DNA from: Rehmannia glutinosa
Lineage: Eukaryota > Streptophyta > Magnoliopsida > Lamiales > Orobanchaceae
DNA length: 64,000 bases
Assembly (NCBI GenBank): GCA_016081115.2
Contig: JABTTQ020001112.1
Coordinates: forward strand, 186,001-250,000
Direction of reading: 5' to 3'
Shown: piece after piece, positions 11,719-25,475 of the stretch
Layout of the letters: every line of letters begins with the position of its first letter
Numbering within the stretch: the first letter of the stretch is position 1
Notes under the pieces: generated by a model
Told to the model about the DNA's origin: nothing
Seen by the model: only the letters and a program-made list of their open reading frames with translations
The model's database searches: none
Made by a program: the position numbers and the translations under genes

Positions 11719-14448
11719 TTAGCTACAAAGATTTGGTATACACACTCCAGCATCAGAATTCTGTTGTTCCTTCCAGATTCTTCCGGTAACTCTGAGCTTA
11801 AGCTCTTTCCTATCGCCCCCGGAGAAGAAAAGTGCCATGTTTCGTTGGATAATAAGACCATCGTGGCTATCCCTTACTTTACGGTGGCTATCTCGAATGC
11901 TTCTTGGGGTGCCTTCCCATATCAGCTTTCTGCCATTTGCTCCTACTTCTAAACTGTAGCTGTAATTACGGGCGTCATTTTCATCGCCCATAAAACGAAG
12001 AAACGCCATGTAAACGGGGGCCATTCCTAGCTGAAATGCTTCAAAGTGAAGGCAGAAATATTGCCCGAAACAATGGAATACCTAATCAAACAAAGAAGCA
12101 GAAACAGATTACTTATACAAGTAAAAGCATGCAGAAATTATATACCTTGAATTTATTAAAACACAATCACGAAGTGAACATTCCAATAAAATTAGGAAAA
12201 GGCATGGCTTTTCCAATATGTTTCTTGATTAAAATTCAAAATCACATTCAATTTTCGTCTGTAAAACAAAGCATAAGCAATACCAATTAAAGTTACCTCA
12301 TTGACACTTATATAAACCATTAGATCCCCAAATGGAATCAAATGTATGGAAGAATGTGATGGTGGGACAACAAAGATGATGATGTATTAATCACAAAACG
12401 AATTTGATTCAGTATTACATGTCAGGGGGTAATTGCAATATTTTTACAAATGTAAAGGGGGGCTTGGAATTTTTTTTTATTAGGAAGGGGTACAGAATCA
12501 AACCTCACGTTTTTTTTTTTCAAAATCCAGTGGGTTTTTTGTTTTGTTTTTGTAATTAACAAAACTTCAGGGGTAGTTTTTGTAATAATCCCTTAAAACT
12601 AACAGATCCTCTAATTTAGAATCCAAAAAAACTGGAGAAAATCAAAAGCATTGTTGTAAACGAATTAGGTGTACTTGGAAGCAATTTACTTTAACCAAAA
12701 TCTCAGAGTTTCCAAACTAAGCCAGATCTTGAGCAGAAAACAATAGAATATGTGATTAAAATGTTTAACTCACAGTTAACATCCACGTTGCATTTTCTAC
12801 TTCACGAGGATTTGACTTAACATAGCGGTGATTGAAGGTGCATCCAGTGTGCATGTCCACTTTATGGTCATCTCTCAAGTGGGAAACAAGAAAAGGGATG
12901 TCCCCACTAACTACACACTCCGATCCAGCATACGGGCAATTGTATGGTCTGAAATTGCAAAGTGCTTCGTGTTTGAGTTTGCTGTAGTATGGAAATATTT
13001 CTGGGCAGCCCAACGAGTAGTACTTGCACGGCAAATCTAGCGACTCTGCGACCTTCTCTAGTGCTAAACACCTTATATCCCCGAGCTCCTGTCTGCACGT
13101 AGGACATCGATTATGTACCCTTGTTTTGCAAGTGGAACAGAGAGTGTGCCCGTTGTGACACTGCAGAAAAGAATAACCAATCAAAACCATTTGTGATTCC
13201 ACACAAGTCACATTAAGGTAAATATTATTATTCCAGAAGCTAGACATTCTGTATAACAGTGTTTGCGATCACTAAAAAAAAGTGTTTCTCAGCTTTTAGG
13301 TGGGAAAAAAATCATTTTTTAGTGTTTTGCAAATGTCAACTTTTGCTTCTATTTTTGCTTCATTTAATCCGAATCTAAAAATAGTGAGATAGGAGCTTTA
13401 GATTTCTAATTCTGCTCCTGATTTGACTTTTATAAACAAATAAGCACTTTTACAATTTTTTCACCATTCACTCTCAACTTATGGTTCTGAACTTATGATT
13501 CTATTTGCAAACAATACCCAACTTCTGATTCTCAATTTACTTTTGTTGCGATAAATCACTTGTTCTAAAAGAAGTTGTTTTTGCACACATTCCCATATAT
13601 TCTCTCGTTCTTTCTACTTAACAGAAATATGATTTCGTAACGAGCACAGATTCTAAATGGTAGGGATTATGTGAATGACATGAAGCTTTTTCATTAGACA
13701 ATTAAGATCTCAAAAGATGATAGCATTTCTTTTGATCCATTAGCTTCAGGAGCTATTAAGAAGCCCCTTGTCATATCAAAACATTACTTCAGCGCACCAC
13801 ATTTCAGATTTACCATCCAAAGTAACCTAAGCCAAAATTCTTGAGATCCTCGCGACATTCTCCAATTCATTATGACTACCAAATCCTCTAGTTTCCATAT
13901 TTCTATCTACAGAAGCTCCACATTAAGTTTCCCGGTCGGACTCTAATTCGAAAACAATAATACAAACCATTAGTACTTATTATCAGGGTCAACTGTTGAC
14001 AAGAAATTCTAGTAGTCTGTCAAAGTATGGAAATAATATATCAATCTATATGGAAAACACTTGATCTTTATGAGAGTTCAATTGTTTTTAAACTGTATTT
14101 GAAGAACATAGCTTACAACTACAGGATATCTCCGTTCCAGTTCTCTTCAAGACAAAGGACACCACCCAAAAAAGATGCTTAGAAAATGAAAACTAAAATG
14201 AAAAGAGATTTTTAAAAATAAAAATAAAAACAACAGACCTGATGGATTGGTGGGTACATAGAATTAGTGCAAACAGGGCATTCCAGTAATTCATGGACGC
14301 TTGTGGGGGCAATTCCAGAAGGAACTATATTATGACGCTTTGAAGAATACTGATGGGGATTTGAAGACACTGATGTCTGGATCTCTTCATCTTCAATTCC
14401 ATCTGATGAAGAAACACACTCCACACTTTCTATTTCAATTGTTGCCAT
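11719..14448 (-). CDS. SINAT-type RING E3 ubiquitin-protein ligase
   Basis: Three exons on the minus strand: 14239-14448, 12774-13160 and 11719-12081, all in phase with GT-AG introns, giving 319 residues, the usual SINAT length. Exon 1 ends inside the RING domain (CPVCTNSMYPPIHQ) and exon 2 completes it (CHNGHTLCSTC...CPTC), giving the C3HC4 zinc ligands. Exon 2 continues with the SIAH-type zinc finger (LPCKYYSLGC...C...H...C) and the start of the TRAF-like substrate domain. Exon 3 completes that domain (FGQYFCLHFEAFQLGMAPVY...ALFFSGGDRKELKLRVTGRIW). Family members ubiquitinate regulators of auxin, light, autophagy and stress signalling and act as dimers. CLPX follows upstream on the same strand; Arabidopsis SINAT5 and CLPX are also neighbours, as I recall. 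The gene looks intact. Confidence 0.95.
12410..12600. repeat. Intronic MITE of the 'AATTACAAAAACTACC' family (copy 1)
   Basis: In the second SINAT intron, a segment runs from GGGGGTAATTGCAATATTT to GGGGTAGTTTTTGTAATAATCCC with inverted terminal similarity and poly-T tracts. It matches the other copies described across the window. Confidence 0.6.
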
Positions 14449-16654
14449 TTTAGGGGAAAAAGCCCTTTGCAGAAATCTCTGCCACCAAATCCCAGAGATC
14501 CAATATTTTCCCCAACAAATGCCCAACTTATAAAAACTCAAATATTTGGCGGAAATTGGAATAATCTCAACGACCCATTTCTAGAAATTTAATCATTTGA
14601 AGAAATGTCAGATTCCCACTTCGGAAATTTTGATCTCTGACATAAATCCGAGATGCCCGTTTTCAAAGAATCAAATATTTCTTCGATTTAGGGGGGTGAT
14701 TGCTTTTTCTGTTTTTTTCTTTCCCCTCTCCTTTCTTTTTATCCTTCTCCCTTCTTACTTTATTCGGTTTCTTATTTTCAGGGAGGCTGAATTAAAAGAA
14801 TCTGAAAAGGGAAAAAAAATGGAGGAGAAAGAAGGAGAGATCGGTTCAAAAAAGAACCAGAAAGGATCAGAAAGGATCATACGCATGAAAAGCAGGTTCT
14901 TTTCTTCTCTCTCTTTCAGGTTTATGAGAGGAGAGAGAAATGAGGATTATTGTTAAATTTTTTATTATTTTTTTATTTAGGTTGTATTACTGTTATTTTT
15001 TTAAATATAATTGAAGTAAGGAAGTCAATTACACGGTTATAAAGATGGTATTCTATTTTTATAATTTCGTAGGAGAAGTTGGCTGAGATTAATAAAAAAG
15101 AAAGATGACAATATTTTTAAGGGTTTTATTTTTGTTCAGACAGCCATGAATTTGTCGAAATTTGGGTTGTTTTTTTTGGTTTTGGAAATCAAATTTGGGT
15201 TTTGATTACATGTGATTGGTCAATGATGTTGTTTAACTGTTTTGGGTAAGAAATGGATTTTAAAATGTGAAATGTTTCGTAGTTAATAGGAAAGTGATCA
15301 TTAGTGAAATAAATTTTGATTTGGTGTAATTTTGCTAAATGTGTCCAGAAATGTAGATAAGAAGATAAGATTCAAAAAGTTGAAATTCTTTCCTAATTCT
15401 TTTTCCTTTTACCTTTTTGTCGTTCTAGAAAAGAAAATCAAGATATTCAGTCACGAGATTTTTAGTACCAAATTAAAAAAATGTGGCACAAAATTCATGA
15501 TTTGCACTTGATTTTAATATTGTAGCAGCAAAACGACAGACATAGTGCACCGACAAAGACTAGTTTGGCAAAACTTAAAATCACTGTTCTCGAAGTCTTA
15601 AAATTCAATGTGTACAATTAAGTGCATATATTTATTTAGTTTAATATTAGCTTTATTACAAGAATTACTCTATGCACTCTTTAAATTAAGAATATAAAAA
15701 TATAAGGGTCGCTGCTTTATGGTTGAACCAAGTCACCCACTTAACATCTAACAAATATTGTTAGATATCTCAATCAAATTAATCCTTTGGCAGTCCAAAT
15801 TTTCTATTTCCTATGGTTATTTATATTTACCACATATAATAATAACATCATCCCTGCACGTTCCAAAAATCTCCGCCTAGTCCCTATTAATTTTCGCCTA
15901 GGCGCTAGACTCCCTTGTCCACTTACGTTATTCTTCTGATTAGGCCCCTGTCTCGCCGCCCCGCCAGCGCCTTTTAGAACGCTGCATCTTTGTATTTAAC
16001 ACCACATAAAACACGATAGTCGATAGAAAATAGAAAGTTTCACACATGTTGGATAAATGTGAGAGGTCTCATCAAAGGAAGCATTTTGGACATAATGTTT
16101 TATTTTAGAAAGTGTGGAATTGAATTTATTCAAGCGTAATGTAACGGCAAATCATGGGCTTAAACTAGAAGACTACGGAAAATGACATGAAAAATAATTC
16201 AAGGTTGGAGAAGTATCTTTTTCATGTCATTTTCGGACATTTTATAATAGGCAAGAAATTCCAATACATATATACATATAACTATATGAGATCCTTCGTA
16301 GATAACACGAGTTGTCATTTTGGTGTATGAAGAAAAAAGGCAAAAAGATATAAATTTGGGATCAAGGTTCCATGATTGGAGCAGTAGAATACCATATTGC
16401 CTTGCCAGAAACAGACATACTTAACTAAAAGGCTAAACCTAAAAGGTTATCCCATGTTCACTGACCCACAAATGGACTGGGAATAACACACCACTGTTTC
16501 ATAATTTAACATATATATACAGAGTGTATGTTTGGGCCATAAAAGGATTGCTACATTTTCTGTTCCATGATGGGCTTTTAGTAGCCCAGCTAGGCTGCCT
16601 CCAGTCGCCGGAATATTCCACCTGCCGAATAGTTACTGGTGACTATACAGGTCC

Positions 16655-16725
16655 AATAACACAACAAAAACCTAAGCATTTTCCTACTATGTGGGGTTGG
16701 CTATATAGATTCGATAAAAACCCGG
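16655..16725 (-). repeat. RTE-type LINE 3'-tail fragment
   Basis: The words ACAACAAAAACCTAAGC and CTATGTGGGGTTGGCTATAT closely match the 3' end of the RTE LINE at 47685 (AACAACAAAC, CTACGTGGGGTCGGCTATAC). Only the tail is present, in the same minus-strand orientation. Confidence 0.6.
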
Positions 16726-16778
16726 GGAGTCCCAAGCTACAAACTTGGAGTGTACAACTAAATTTTGTGAGACGTTGA

Positions 16779-17219
16779 TAGGGTAAATTGCAATTAGTCC
16801 TTTAATTGTTGGGGGTGACAAATTTGGTACTTTATGAATTCCCTTGGCAAAATCACACTGTATCATTATAAAACTATGGGATTAAGTCCTTAATTCGCCG
16901 AAATCTCAAGTGAGTTGCACGTGGATCCAAAAAACTGGAGATTTTAGAATCTCCAACCAGAAATTAGAGTTTAGGCTGATGTAGTTGATGGGTAAGATGT
17001 TCGGTGAAACCACAATATTTGGCTGATAATAAGCCAAAAACTCTAAGTTTTGGCTGGTGACTCGAAAATCCACAATCTTTTGCATTCACGTGCAACTCAC
17101 ATGAGATTTTTCAGGACCACATCCGAGAAGATACAAGGTGATTTTGCCAAATGGAATTTAAAAAGGACCAATTTACCAAACCCCCTATACTTAAAGGACT
17201 AAAATTGCAATTTACCCTT
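16779..17219. mobile_element. Hairpin MITE with AGGGTAAATTGCAATTAG termini
   Basis: The left end AGGGTAAATTGCAATTAGTC and right end CTAAAATTGCAATTTACCCT are inverted copies. The internal halves also mirror each other (AAATCTCAAGTGAGTTGCACG against CGTGCAACTCACATGAGATTTT). The whole 440 bp is thus an imperfect palindrome typical of a foldback MITE. No coding capacity. A TTGATA on each side is a possible but uncertain target duplication. Confidence 0.7.
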
Positions 17220-17433
17220 AATTGATATATAGATTCATCATGTCTAATCCTAGCTGACATTTTAACAGCACCACTTAACCAGAATCAGCAAATGGCTGGG
17301 AGTGATGAAAATCAGATAACCATAAATCCATTTACAGTAGAAACCATAAAGTACAACAAATTAGTAACAACTGAGCTTCTAAATCTGGTAACCAATGTCC
17401 TCTTTTTATTTATGCTGTACATACCATGAACGT

Positions 17434-20400
17434 TTACAACGCAACGATAGAAGGAAGCTCGTGTTCAACCTCAGGTTCCCCTTCGGACCCTTCTGAAGAC
17501 GTCTGTAATGAAAAAGTTAAAAAAATGTTAAAATAATAGATACATGTAACAGAATTTTTTTGGACGTTTGTACCCTTTAGCCATACCTCTGAATCCTTCA
17601 CCTTATGTTGTGATAAATAGCGGTCCAAGGCCCCCTTACCATAAAGAATTTTAGCCCCATGGCCACGGACCTCAGAGCCAACGGATTCCTTGTCTACTAT
17701 AACTGCATCTATTATATCATCTCCCATTCTAACATCAGGAATCTGCATGGTATCATATTTCATCATTGCAAGCAAAAGATTATTGAGAAAATAAAGAAGA
17801 CAGGAAATGAACAATGTAACGAACAAGAGATGCATGTCCATGATAGGATAAAATGAAGTGTGAGCAATGGTTGGAAGGGCGAAAAGGAATGTAAGAGAAT
17901 TTACTGAAGCAGTTTGCTGAAACGACTAGCTGGAACATTTTAGGATTAATTACAAAAAATACCTTTGAGATTCAGTCTAATTGCAAAAAAAAAAAAAAAA
18001 CATCAATCTTTCAAAATTACAATTTACAAATAATCACTCGATGTTCGTTTTTGTTTTACAAATTCCCCCCCTATTGAGGGGGATTCAGTTATGCAAATAC
18101 AAACCCCACGGAGGTGTTTGTAATACTATAAGTCTATAAGGGGTATTTGTAATTTAAAAAAATAAGGTAAATCTCACTTTACCCCCTATACTCTCATTGA
18201 ATATCACTTTATCCCCTTGTACTTTCAGTTGTATCACGTTACTCCCTCATACTCTTTCACTAATCAACTTGTGAAATTTAATTTAAAAATAAGTACAAGT
18301 TTATCAATATTAAATAGTTTTAAAATGATTTTGTTATTTTATTAAAACTAACAGATAAGGATAAGATGGTTATTTTTTTAGTATATCATCATCATCATCA
18401 ACTGCACCTTATCCCACTATGTGGGGTCGGTGGTGTGAAGTTTATAGTGTCAATTAATTGTCTAAAATTAGTTAACACTACAAATTCACACAAAAAGCAA
18501 AGTGGCAAAGTTTTACGCCGGATGCCCTTCCTGACGCAACATTCATACGAAGGAGAAATGAGATGAAATTCCAAAACCATCATCATCATAAGTTTTTCCA
18601 CTTGCATGGAAAATACGATGAGACGTCGGTGAGTTGAGATAGTTGCTCTAGTCATGTTCCATTACATGATTGATATTGTAAAATCAACATGTGGGTCATG
18701 GAACATGACCATTATTTTTTTTTTTTTTTTTTTAGTATATGAATATAAAATAATTTTCTAAAAGTATAAGGGCGTAAAGTGATACTAATTGAGAGTATGA
18801 GGGGGTAAAGTGATACAATTGAGAGTACAAGGGGGTAAAGTGATACGCAAGGAGAGTATTGGGGGCAAAGTGAGATTTACCCTAAAAAATAATTGAGATG
18901 TTTCGTAATTAGGCTAAACCTCAAGTGTAGTTTTTGAAATTTACCCAACATTTTATAGGGAAAGTGGAGAATTGGCCACACACCATAGGCAACAGTTGAG
19001 CCAGACATATGGTTTAGTAGTGTCATAGAAAGCTAGCTTAAATGTCGAATATGAGCTACTTCGACTAGTGGCAAATTTTGTTAAATTCGGGGGGACTTGG
19101 TATGGTCCCACACATAAAGCGTACCCAATATGGGAGAGAGCCCAAGCCTACCAAGTACCAAGTGAGGTTCTATCGTAAAACCAATTGGTGATAGGAAGAG
19201 TAGCTCATTTGACTTATAAACAGGCTCTCTTCCTCTATGGGACAACTCACAAGTGACATATCTCAACAAATTTGAGCATCATTGAAAGAGATTTAGCAAT
19301 TAAACTACCTATTTGCCAAAAAAAAAACTTGACTTTTTTGCGCATAGATAGCCGAAATTTATTTGAAAATTATTATGCAGATGTACAATTAGCATGAATC
19401 GTATAGGCTCAGTTGAAGATAAAAACATCAATACGTGATTGGACCCCAGATATTGTCATCTATGTCATCATATCACGCAAGCTTCAATAATTTATTAAAG
19501 AGAAGAATCACAAACCTCATACATAGCATCCATCAAAATGTTCTCCAACATGGATCTCAAACCCCGAGCACCTGTATTCTTAGTTATTGCTTTTCTAGCA
19601 ATCATTTTTAACGCATCTTCTGTGAAATGCAACTTTACCTGAGAATACAAGAACATACATCAAATAGTGGAAACCAAATGAAGATATACTACAATGAATT
19701 TATCTTCATTAAAAAGGATAAATTAGTGGAAGAGGAATGATTACTTACTCCATTCATTTGGAACATTTTTTTATACTGCTTGCCTAATGCATTTTTAGGT
19801 TCCGTTAAAACCTGGAAATCAAATTGACGAGCACTGCATAAGTCATGTTACTAAAACTAATATAACTTGAAACTTATGTAGTGACAATATCACAGTAAGT
19901 TATTGTCATAATAAAGAAAATCAGAGAGTAGCAGAATGGAAGTCCAAGATGAAAAAATAAATAAGATTCAAAAGCTTGACAAATTATGACCAGATAAGAA
20001 ACAGGAAACTCCTGATCAGACTAGACTAAATATGAAAATCAGCAAATTAGATAAATCAATATAGTTTGTCGCCAACTCAACAGCTAACGTCATAATCTCA
20101 GCTCTTTTGAAAACAGCAGAAAACAAGAGGTACACACTTGATTCTGTAAAAGCGACACAATTACACATTTGTCATTCTGCAAATAAAATTTCCACCTGAA
20201 CAAGCTGCTCCTCAGTAAGTGCTGACAAGTTAACAAGGACAGGAAATCGTCCAACAAACTCAGGTATTAGCCCATACGCAATTAGATCACTACTTTCAAC
20301 CTGCAAACCCCAATAAGTCATATAAATCACAATTTTGTTTTATATCTGCATGGTATAAATATCCAAGCATCTACTTAAAGTAATAACTTGACTCCAGCCT

Positions 20401-23400
20401 ATCAATTTACTGAGGCACGTCTTTTATACTGTTATGAAATCCTTCTATACTACGATGGGATAGTTCCCCCACCAGCATGTATGATGCTGTATTGAGGAGA
20501 GACTGCTCTCCCTGCACGCCGACGTGCAGACACACACATACACCAAAAAAATGGAAGAAAACAGAGCTGCTTTTAATCTTACAGTTTCCAGTAAAGATGA
20601 TGTCACAGCAGCGCTTGTAACACGGCCTGTTCTCATGTTTGCGCGTACAGGAGCACCAAACCCAATAGAAGAATCATGACGCCTGAAATTCATATCTTAA
20701 AATTCTGAGTTCCAGAGCAGATACAGAAACCAATTAAAGTTTATATTAGTTGCTAAAGTTATATGACCTTTCTGAGATGGTCTTTTCCAAGTCAATAAAA
20801 GCACCACCGCATATAAAGAGAATATCTTTGGTGTCAATCTGCAAAGAGAAAGAGAGGGAACCAAGAACTATCACCCATTAATTAGTCTACTCAAACCAGT
20901 AGGCCCATGTATAATTACCAAAAAATATGGATGTGCAATCCACAAGAGAAGAATCTATCTCAATCTCTCCATACTGATTTGACCAAAATAACAGAGGATA
21001 TCAGGCCATTTAGTTTATGAGGTAACTGGATTAGCTTTTACCTGGATATTATCACCTCTAGGATGCTTCCGAGCACCCTTCTCTGGGACATTGACCACCT
21101 GAGGGGCAAAAACTGTTCAGTGATCGAAATCTAGCTTCAAATCCATCAAGTTAATTTAGTCTGTATTCAGGGATTCTTGTCATAGATTTAAAATCCTACA
21201 ACCCATTTGTCGAGAAGGGAAGAGGAAGGGCTTAAAAAAAATTGTGAAGTACAATTCCTGAGTAATGCAAGATCATATCAGCATATCTATCATCTATGTA
21301 TGCTAGAAAGACCCTACTGTGAAAACCAAAGACTTATTATATCTATCATCTTTGGATAAAAACCAAAGACTTATTATATCTAGCTCCATACATAAAAAAT
21401 AATAAAGTTTTCCTGCAATTAACTGACTTCTTATGTGATAACAGCGAACAGCGAAACACTAAAACACACGTGATTTCATGGAAAAATGAAGTAAAATGAA
21501 GCACTCACAGTTCCCTCGAGCATTTTCAAAAGTGCTTGCTGAACACCTTCCCCAGACACATCTCTACTAATGTTGAGGCTCTCTGCCTACAAGATTCAAC
21601 GGAGAACAAAATAGCTGCATTAGAATGGTAAACAAGATCCCAAGACTGCTAATTATAATCTAAGTAATTAATTAATTATTTGGCAGCTGCAATGAGACAC
21701 CTTCTTCGTGATCTTATCAACTTCATCGATATAAATTATGCCTTGCTGAGCAGCTGCCACATTATAGTCTGCCACCTGAAATTGAAGAGGTGAATTACAC
21801 TATGAAAAAAATTCACGTATTGCAGCGGCGTGATTGAAAATACAATATCCTATGAAGATAAAATTTAACAATTGCGAACCAACACAATGCTCCTCTTGAC
21901 TTCTTTCTTTTTCAGGCCCAATAAAGTAATTTTTCAAATATACATTTGAAGTTTGTCTTTTACATGTTAACTTAAAGAATTATGCGGACAAAGAACATAT
22001 CATATTTTAAATTTCATGACCTACATATTTGATGATAATCAATCACGATATATTAAGCTGTCTTATGATAATCATATCATGTCAAAAATTCTGCTTTTGC
22101 TCCACAAAACGAAAAACACATAAAAGGAAAACCAGATGCAGGAAACAAGCATACACAGAAGGGTCCAGATTGTGTCGAATATTATCTTCACACTACCAGA
22201 AAGATACAAACAGACAAATGGAACAGCAATGCCATCGCTGGGAAATAAAATCACACTTGAATGGAAATTATTTTGACAAAGTCTGAACAATCAGCTCATT
22301 TCAATTACTTATTAGAACAAGGTAGAGCTCACCATAAGCAGCTTGTATAAAATGGACTCTACATCTTCCCCAACATATCCTGCCTGAAAAATGGGAAATA
22401 CTTTTTATCAGAATAGCAATTATTATATTTGAGTAAGACCACACATAAAATTTGCTTGAAATCAATATATTATGTCTTATAATGCGAACTCCTTTTTTAT
22501 CAAACCATGAAAATCAAACCATCCTTTTTCAAAAAAAAAAACAGTATGACATTCCAGATCAAAGCAAATTGAAATAATCGAATTTCAAAAGAATATCATC
22601 TTGTATCATGTAAAAGATAGAACAACTTGCCTGAGTGAGTGTAGTTGCATCAGCTATAACAAAGGGAACATTTACCAACCGTGCTAAAGTTTTGGCGAGT
22701 AGTGTCTTCCCTGTCCTTAACATGACATTAAAAGAACACAGTGAAACAGTAAATTGGAGAAAAGAGATGTACACAAAATCAATACAGAAAAGATGGATGC
22801 TAATACTTTCCTCCTGTACTTTCACAAAAGTAGAAACTCACAAGAAAATCACATTCAATGCTTAAAAGGTGTTGAACCCCATGAAAAAATATTATTTAGA
22901 ATCAATCAGAATACCGACTATAAACTCAAATGATCTTGTGTTTGGATGGTATACATTCTCACATATTGTACACTAATCTAACATCATTAACGAAACTAAA
23001 TAAAGCCTCAAATCGAATCACTTACAACAACAAGGTTCTATAGAATGTTCTCTTATGACTTTACAAAATGAACATGGACTAAGACTTTCCTAAACAGCTC
23101 TGCATTAGAAATAACATATGACAGAACCCAGTCATTAAGTAAATTACCTGACCCTGTTGGCCCCATCAGAAGAATATTACTTTTCTCAAGTTCCACGTTC
23201 TCATTATCCGTGCCTTCAGTTTTGTCACCATCTGTACTCCCAGAAGGCCTAACTTTCAAGGTATAGCAATAACATCAGATATTCTTATGTCAACAATCAT
23301 TAACAAATACAAACACGCAGTTCAATATTTGCAAAAATTCTATAATCCAAAAACCTGAAAACCAGCTAATGCCTATCGGACAGAAGACCCATAAAGCTCT

Positions 23401-24181
23401 ATGGCCACATGAAACTTATATTGAGCTAGATGCAATTGTAAAACATATCACATTATAAAAGCCAAGCTGGAGATGAAAAAGTAATCACCTCTGCGGAGAA
23501 TCACTATATATCCTCTTGTAATGATTATAAACAGCTACAGAAAGAACCTGCAGTAATTTCAAATTAACAAACAATCAATTCCAATAAACGGATAATATCC
23601 CATTAAAAGATTTTACACCTCAGGCCCAATCAAACAATTATCAAATCAACAAAGATAGACCTTTTTAGCTCTCTCCTGCCCAATCACAAACTTATCAAGT
23701 CCTCTACAAATCTCCTTCGGTGTCGGGAAATTCGGGCCGAGATTCGAACCACCCCAGCAACCATCCTTGTGGCCTGGTCCAAATCCTCCACCCGAGCCCG
23801 CATTTGAACCATCACCATCATTCACCTGAACAAACTTAACCCCGGCCTCACCACGAGCCCATCAGGTGGGTGCCACACCTCAGGTGGGTCCCCCTGAGAG
23901 CTAAAATTCTCAATTTTCCTCTTATTCCGAAATAATTTGGGGAAATTTTTGCCACTATCGATGTACTCGCCGCGCAGAGAGAGGGGTTTGAAAGGAGTGA
24001 AATTGAATGGGGAGCTTGAGAGGAAACTAGAATAGTTTTGATAATTATTATCAAATCCGGAGCTCCATTGGAAATGGTTAACCCGACCGGCGTGCAGATG
24101 GTTCTGAATAAAGTATCTGAACTGCGAAACGGCAACTGAAGCTGTCTCTCTCGATGATTTTGACCTCAAAGCAGCAGCCAT
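17434..24181 (-). CDS. CLPX: ATP-dependent Clp protease ATP-binding subunit ClpX, mitochondrial
   Basis: Fifteen exons on the minus strand: 23661-24181, 23489-23547, 23148-23248, 22631-22710, 22333-22383, 21701-21775, 21509-21586, 21042-21098, 20768-20838, 20583-20682, 20196-20300, 19749-19811, 19516-19638, 17587-17742, 17434-17502. The product is about 569 residues. ClpX is the AAA+ unfoldase that feeds substrates to ClpP in the mitochondrial matrix. Visible motifs are the N-terminal targeting region, Walker A GPTGSGKT (split by intron 3), Walker B IIYIDEVDK, the ClpP-docking IGF loop (SSIGFGAPV) and sensor-2 GARGLR. All junctions are in phase except within exon 1: at the CCCC run 23840-23843 one G appears missing, so the frame runs to a stop at about 23822 while the conserved continuation (VQVN..., then CWGGSNLG, FPTPKEIC) is in another frame. 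A 22-nt intron there is implausible. Confidence 0.95.
18168..18886. mobile_element. Inverted-repeat element with GGTAAATCTCACTTTACCCC termini
   Basis: About 100-120 bp at the left (GGTAAATCTCACTTTACCCC, then repeated TATCACTTTA/TATCACGTTA blocks) is mirrored at the right (AAAGTGATAC blocks, then GGGGCAAAGTGAGATTTACC). The arms contain internal 30-bp tandem units. It is inserted in the outer MITE and split by the fragment at 18378-18720. Confidence 0.7.
18378..18720 (-). mobile_element. LINE/SINE-type retroelement fragment (RTE-like tail)
   Basis: It begins with a CATCATCATCATC simple tail followed by CTTATCCCACTATGTGGGGT, matching the RTE 3' end at 47710, then GCCGGATGCCCTTCCTGACG, a motif common in RTE-derived tails. 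A T-rich stretch (18716-18734) lies at the far side. It sits inside the inverted-repeat element, the innermost of three layers. Confidence 0.55.
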
Positions 24182-25311
24182 CGCAGAATCTTTCAGTTTA
24201 TCAAGAAAACAACAAGCGATTTTTTTTAAAAGTATAGAAACAGATTTCGAAATTTTGGAAAAAAATACACAAAATTCGATGAGGAAAGGATTTTATGGGG
24301 TCTAGAGTGAAAACTGGGACATGGGTTTGGTGTTGAAATGAGGGAGATGCAGAAAAGACTGGATTTTCGGGGTTCAGGATGAGAATTTTGTAATAACTTC
24401 AATGGAAAGATGAAGTTTTTACAAGAGAGTGAGGTTAAATTTAGGTGGAAAATGGAAATTGATTGAATTGTTGGTATTATGGGATTTTTCCAAGTGAAAT
24501 TAAAATGAAAATATATGTGTTAAATTGGGAGTGAGAAGTTCTTTTTCTTTTCTTTTTCCTATTTAGTTTTTCATTTTCGAAAATTACTAGTTAGCTCTAG
24601 AAAATATCTGTCTGTGACAGTGTGGTAATGAGATTATTAAAAAGGAAATAAAAAAAAAGAAATTCTGGATTTTTTGGGCAGATTACAAAAAGTGAACGAT
24701 GTCGTTTTGAAGTAGGGACAATTTTTACATGCGAAAGACGAAACCCAAAACGGCTTTCTAAGCACTAAAAATGGATAAAGATAAAATAAGAAATAAAAAT
24801 AATAATAATAATATTAGACGTTTGAGTCGAATTGAATTTTAAAAACTCTGAGCTACTTATTGCATTGAATCATGGACACTAGCCACTATTCATTATTCAA
24901 TCTAATATTTGAGACTTTTGGGTATATGCTACTTATAAATCTTATTTTATTGTCACGTATGATTTATAAATCTTCTTTTGTAGCCACAAAAGGTATATCA
25001 TATATCAAAAGTAAAATATAAAATTATCTTCTTTTTTGGTTAATCGGTTTCTTATCGGAAAAATATAAAATAAAAAACTATATAAAATTATAAATATACT
25101 TTTTTTTTAATTTGACGAAACAAAGATAAAGAATTAAATATAAGATATAATGTAAAAACTATATATATAAACATATAACATATTATAATCCAACTTTTAT
25201 TTCAGTTTAACCAAAACCAAAACTTTAAAAATCAAAATGCAAATCAAATAACAGAAACATTGACAAATAACTGCTTCCTATGAATTTGGAGAAAAGAACA
25301 CTTTCAGAATA

Positions 25312-25475
25312 CCTAAAGGAGTACTCCAGGTACATAATAATCGTTGATTAATCATAGATGTGTAAAAATTTACACACAATCACACAGTCCAGCATCTGAT
25401 GTATGCAGTAAATTACGGTAGACCGTAGATACTACTATCCCTCCAAGAGTAGCATCCACAAGACCGAACACTTTC
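25312..25475. repeat. Unclassified 150-bp repeat, copy 1
   Basis: Shares GGAGTACTCCAGGTACATAA and downstream blocks (CACACAGTCCA, CGGTAGA, GATACTAC, TAGCATC-ACA) with 26222-26365. No terminal repeats or target duplication found. Confidence 0.55.

Larger units (their letters stand above)
14449..17433. other. Spacer between SINAT and CLPX
   Basis: Contains the SINAT promoter and 5' UTR (14449 to about 15000, with purine- and pyrimidine-rich tracts) and the CLPX 3' side. A GCCTAGGCGCTAG-rich fragment (about 15865-15990) resembles another at 42285-42480 in inverted form. A LINE 3'-tail fragment and a 440-bp hairpin element are listed separately. No host gene seen. Confidence 0.5.
17943..18948. 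mobile_element. 'AATTACAAAAACTACC' family MITE (copy 2) interrupted by two nested insertions
   Basis: The left part starts GGATTAATTACAAAAAATACC and the right part ends TAGTTTTTGAAATTTACCC with 'aggctaaacctca' before it, as in other copies. The middle (18168-18886) is a different inverted-repeat element that itself carries a third insertion. All of it lies in the last large CLPX intron (17743-19515). Confidence 0.6.

Noticed and set aside
23827..23848. A tiny intron in CLPX exon 1 that would remove the frame break (GTGAGG to TTCAG)
   Set aside because: It would be about 22 nt, far below the minimum intron size in plants; a missing G is simpler.
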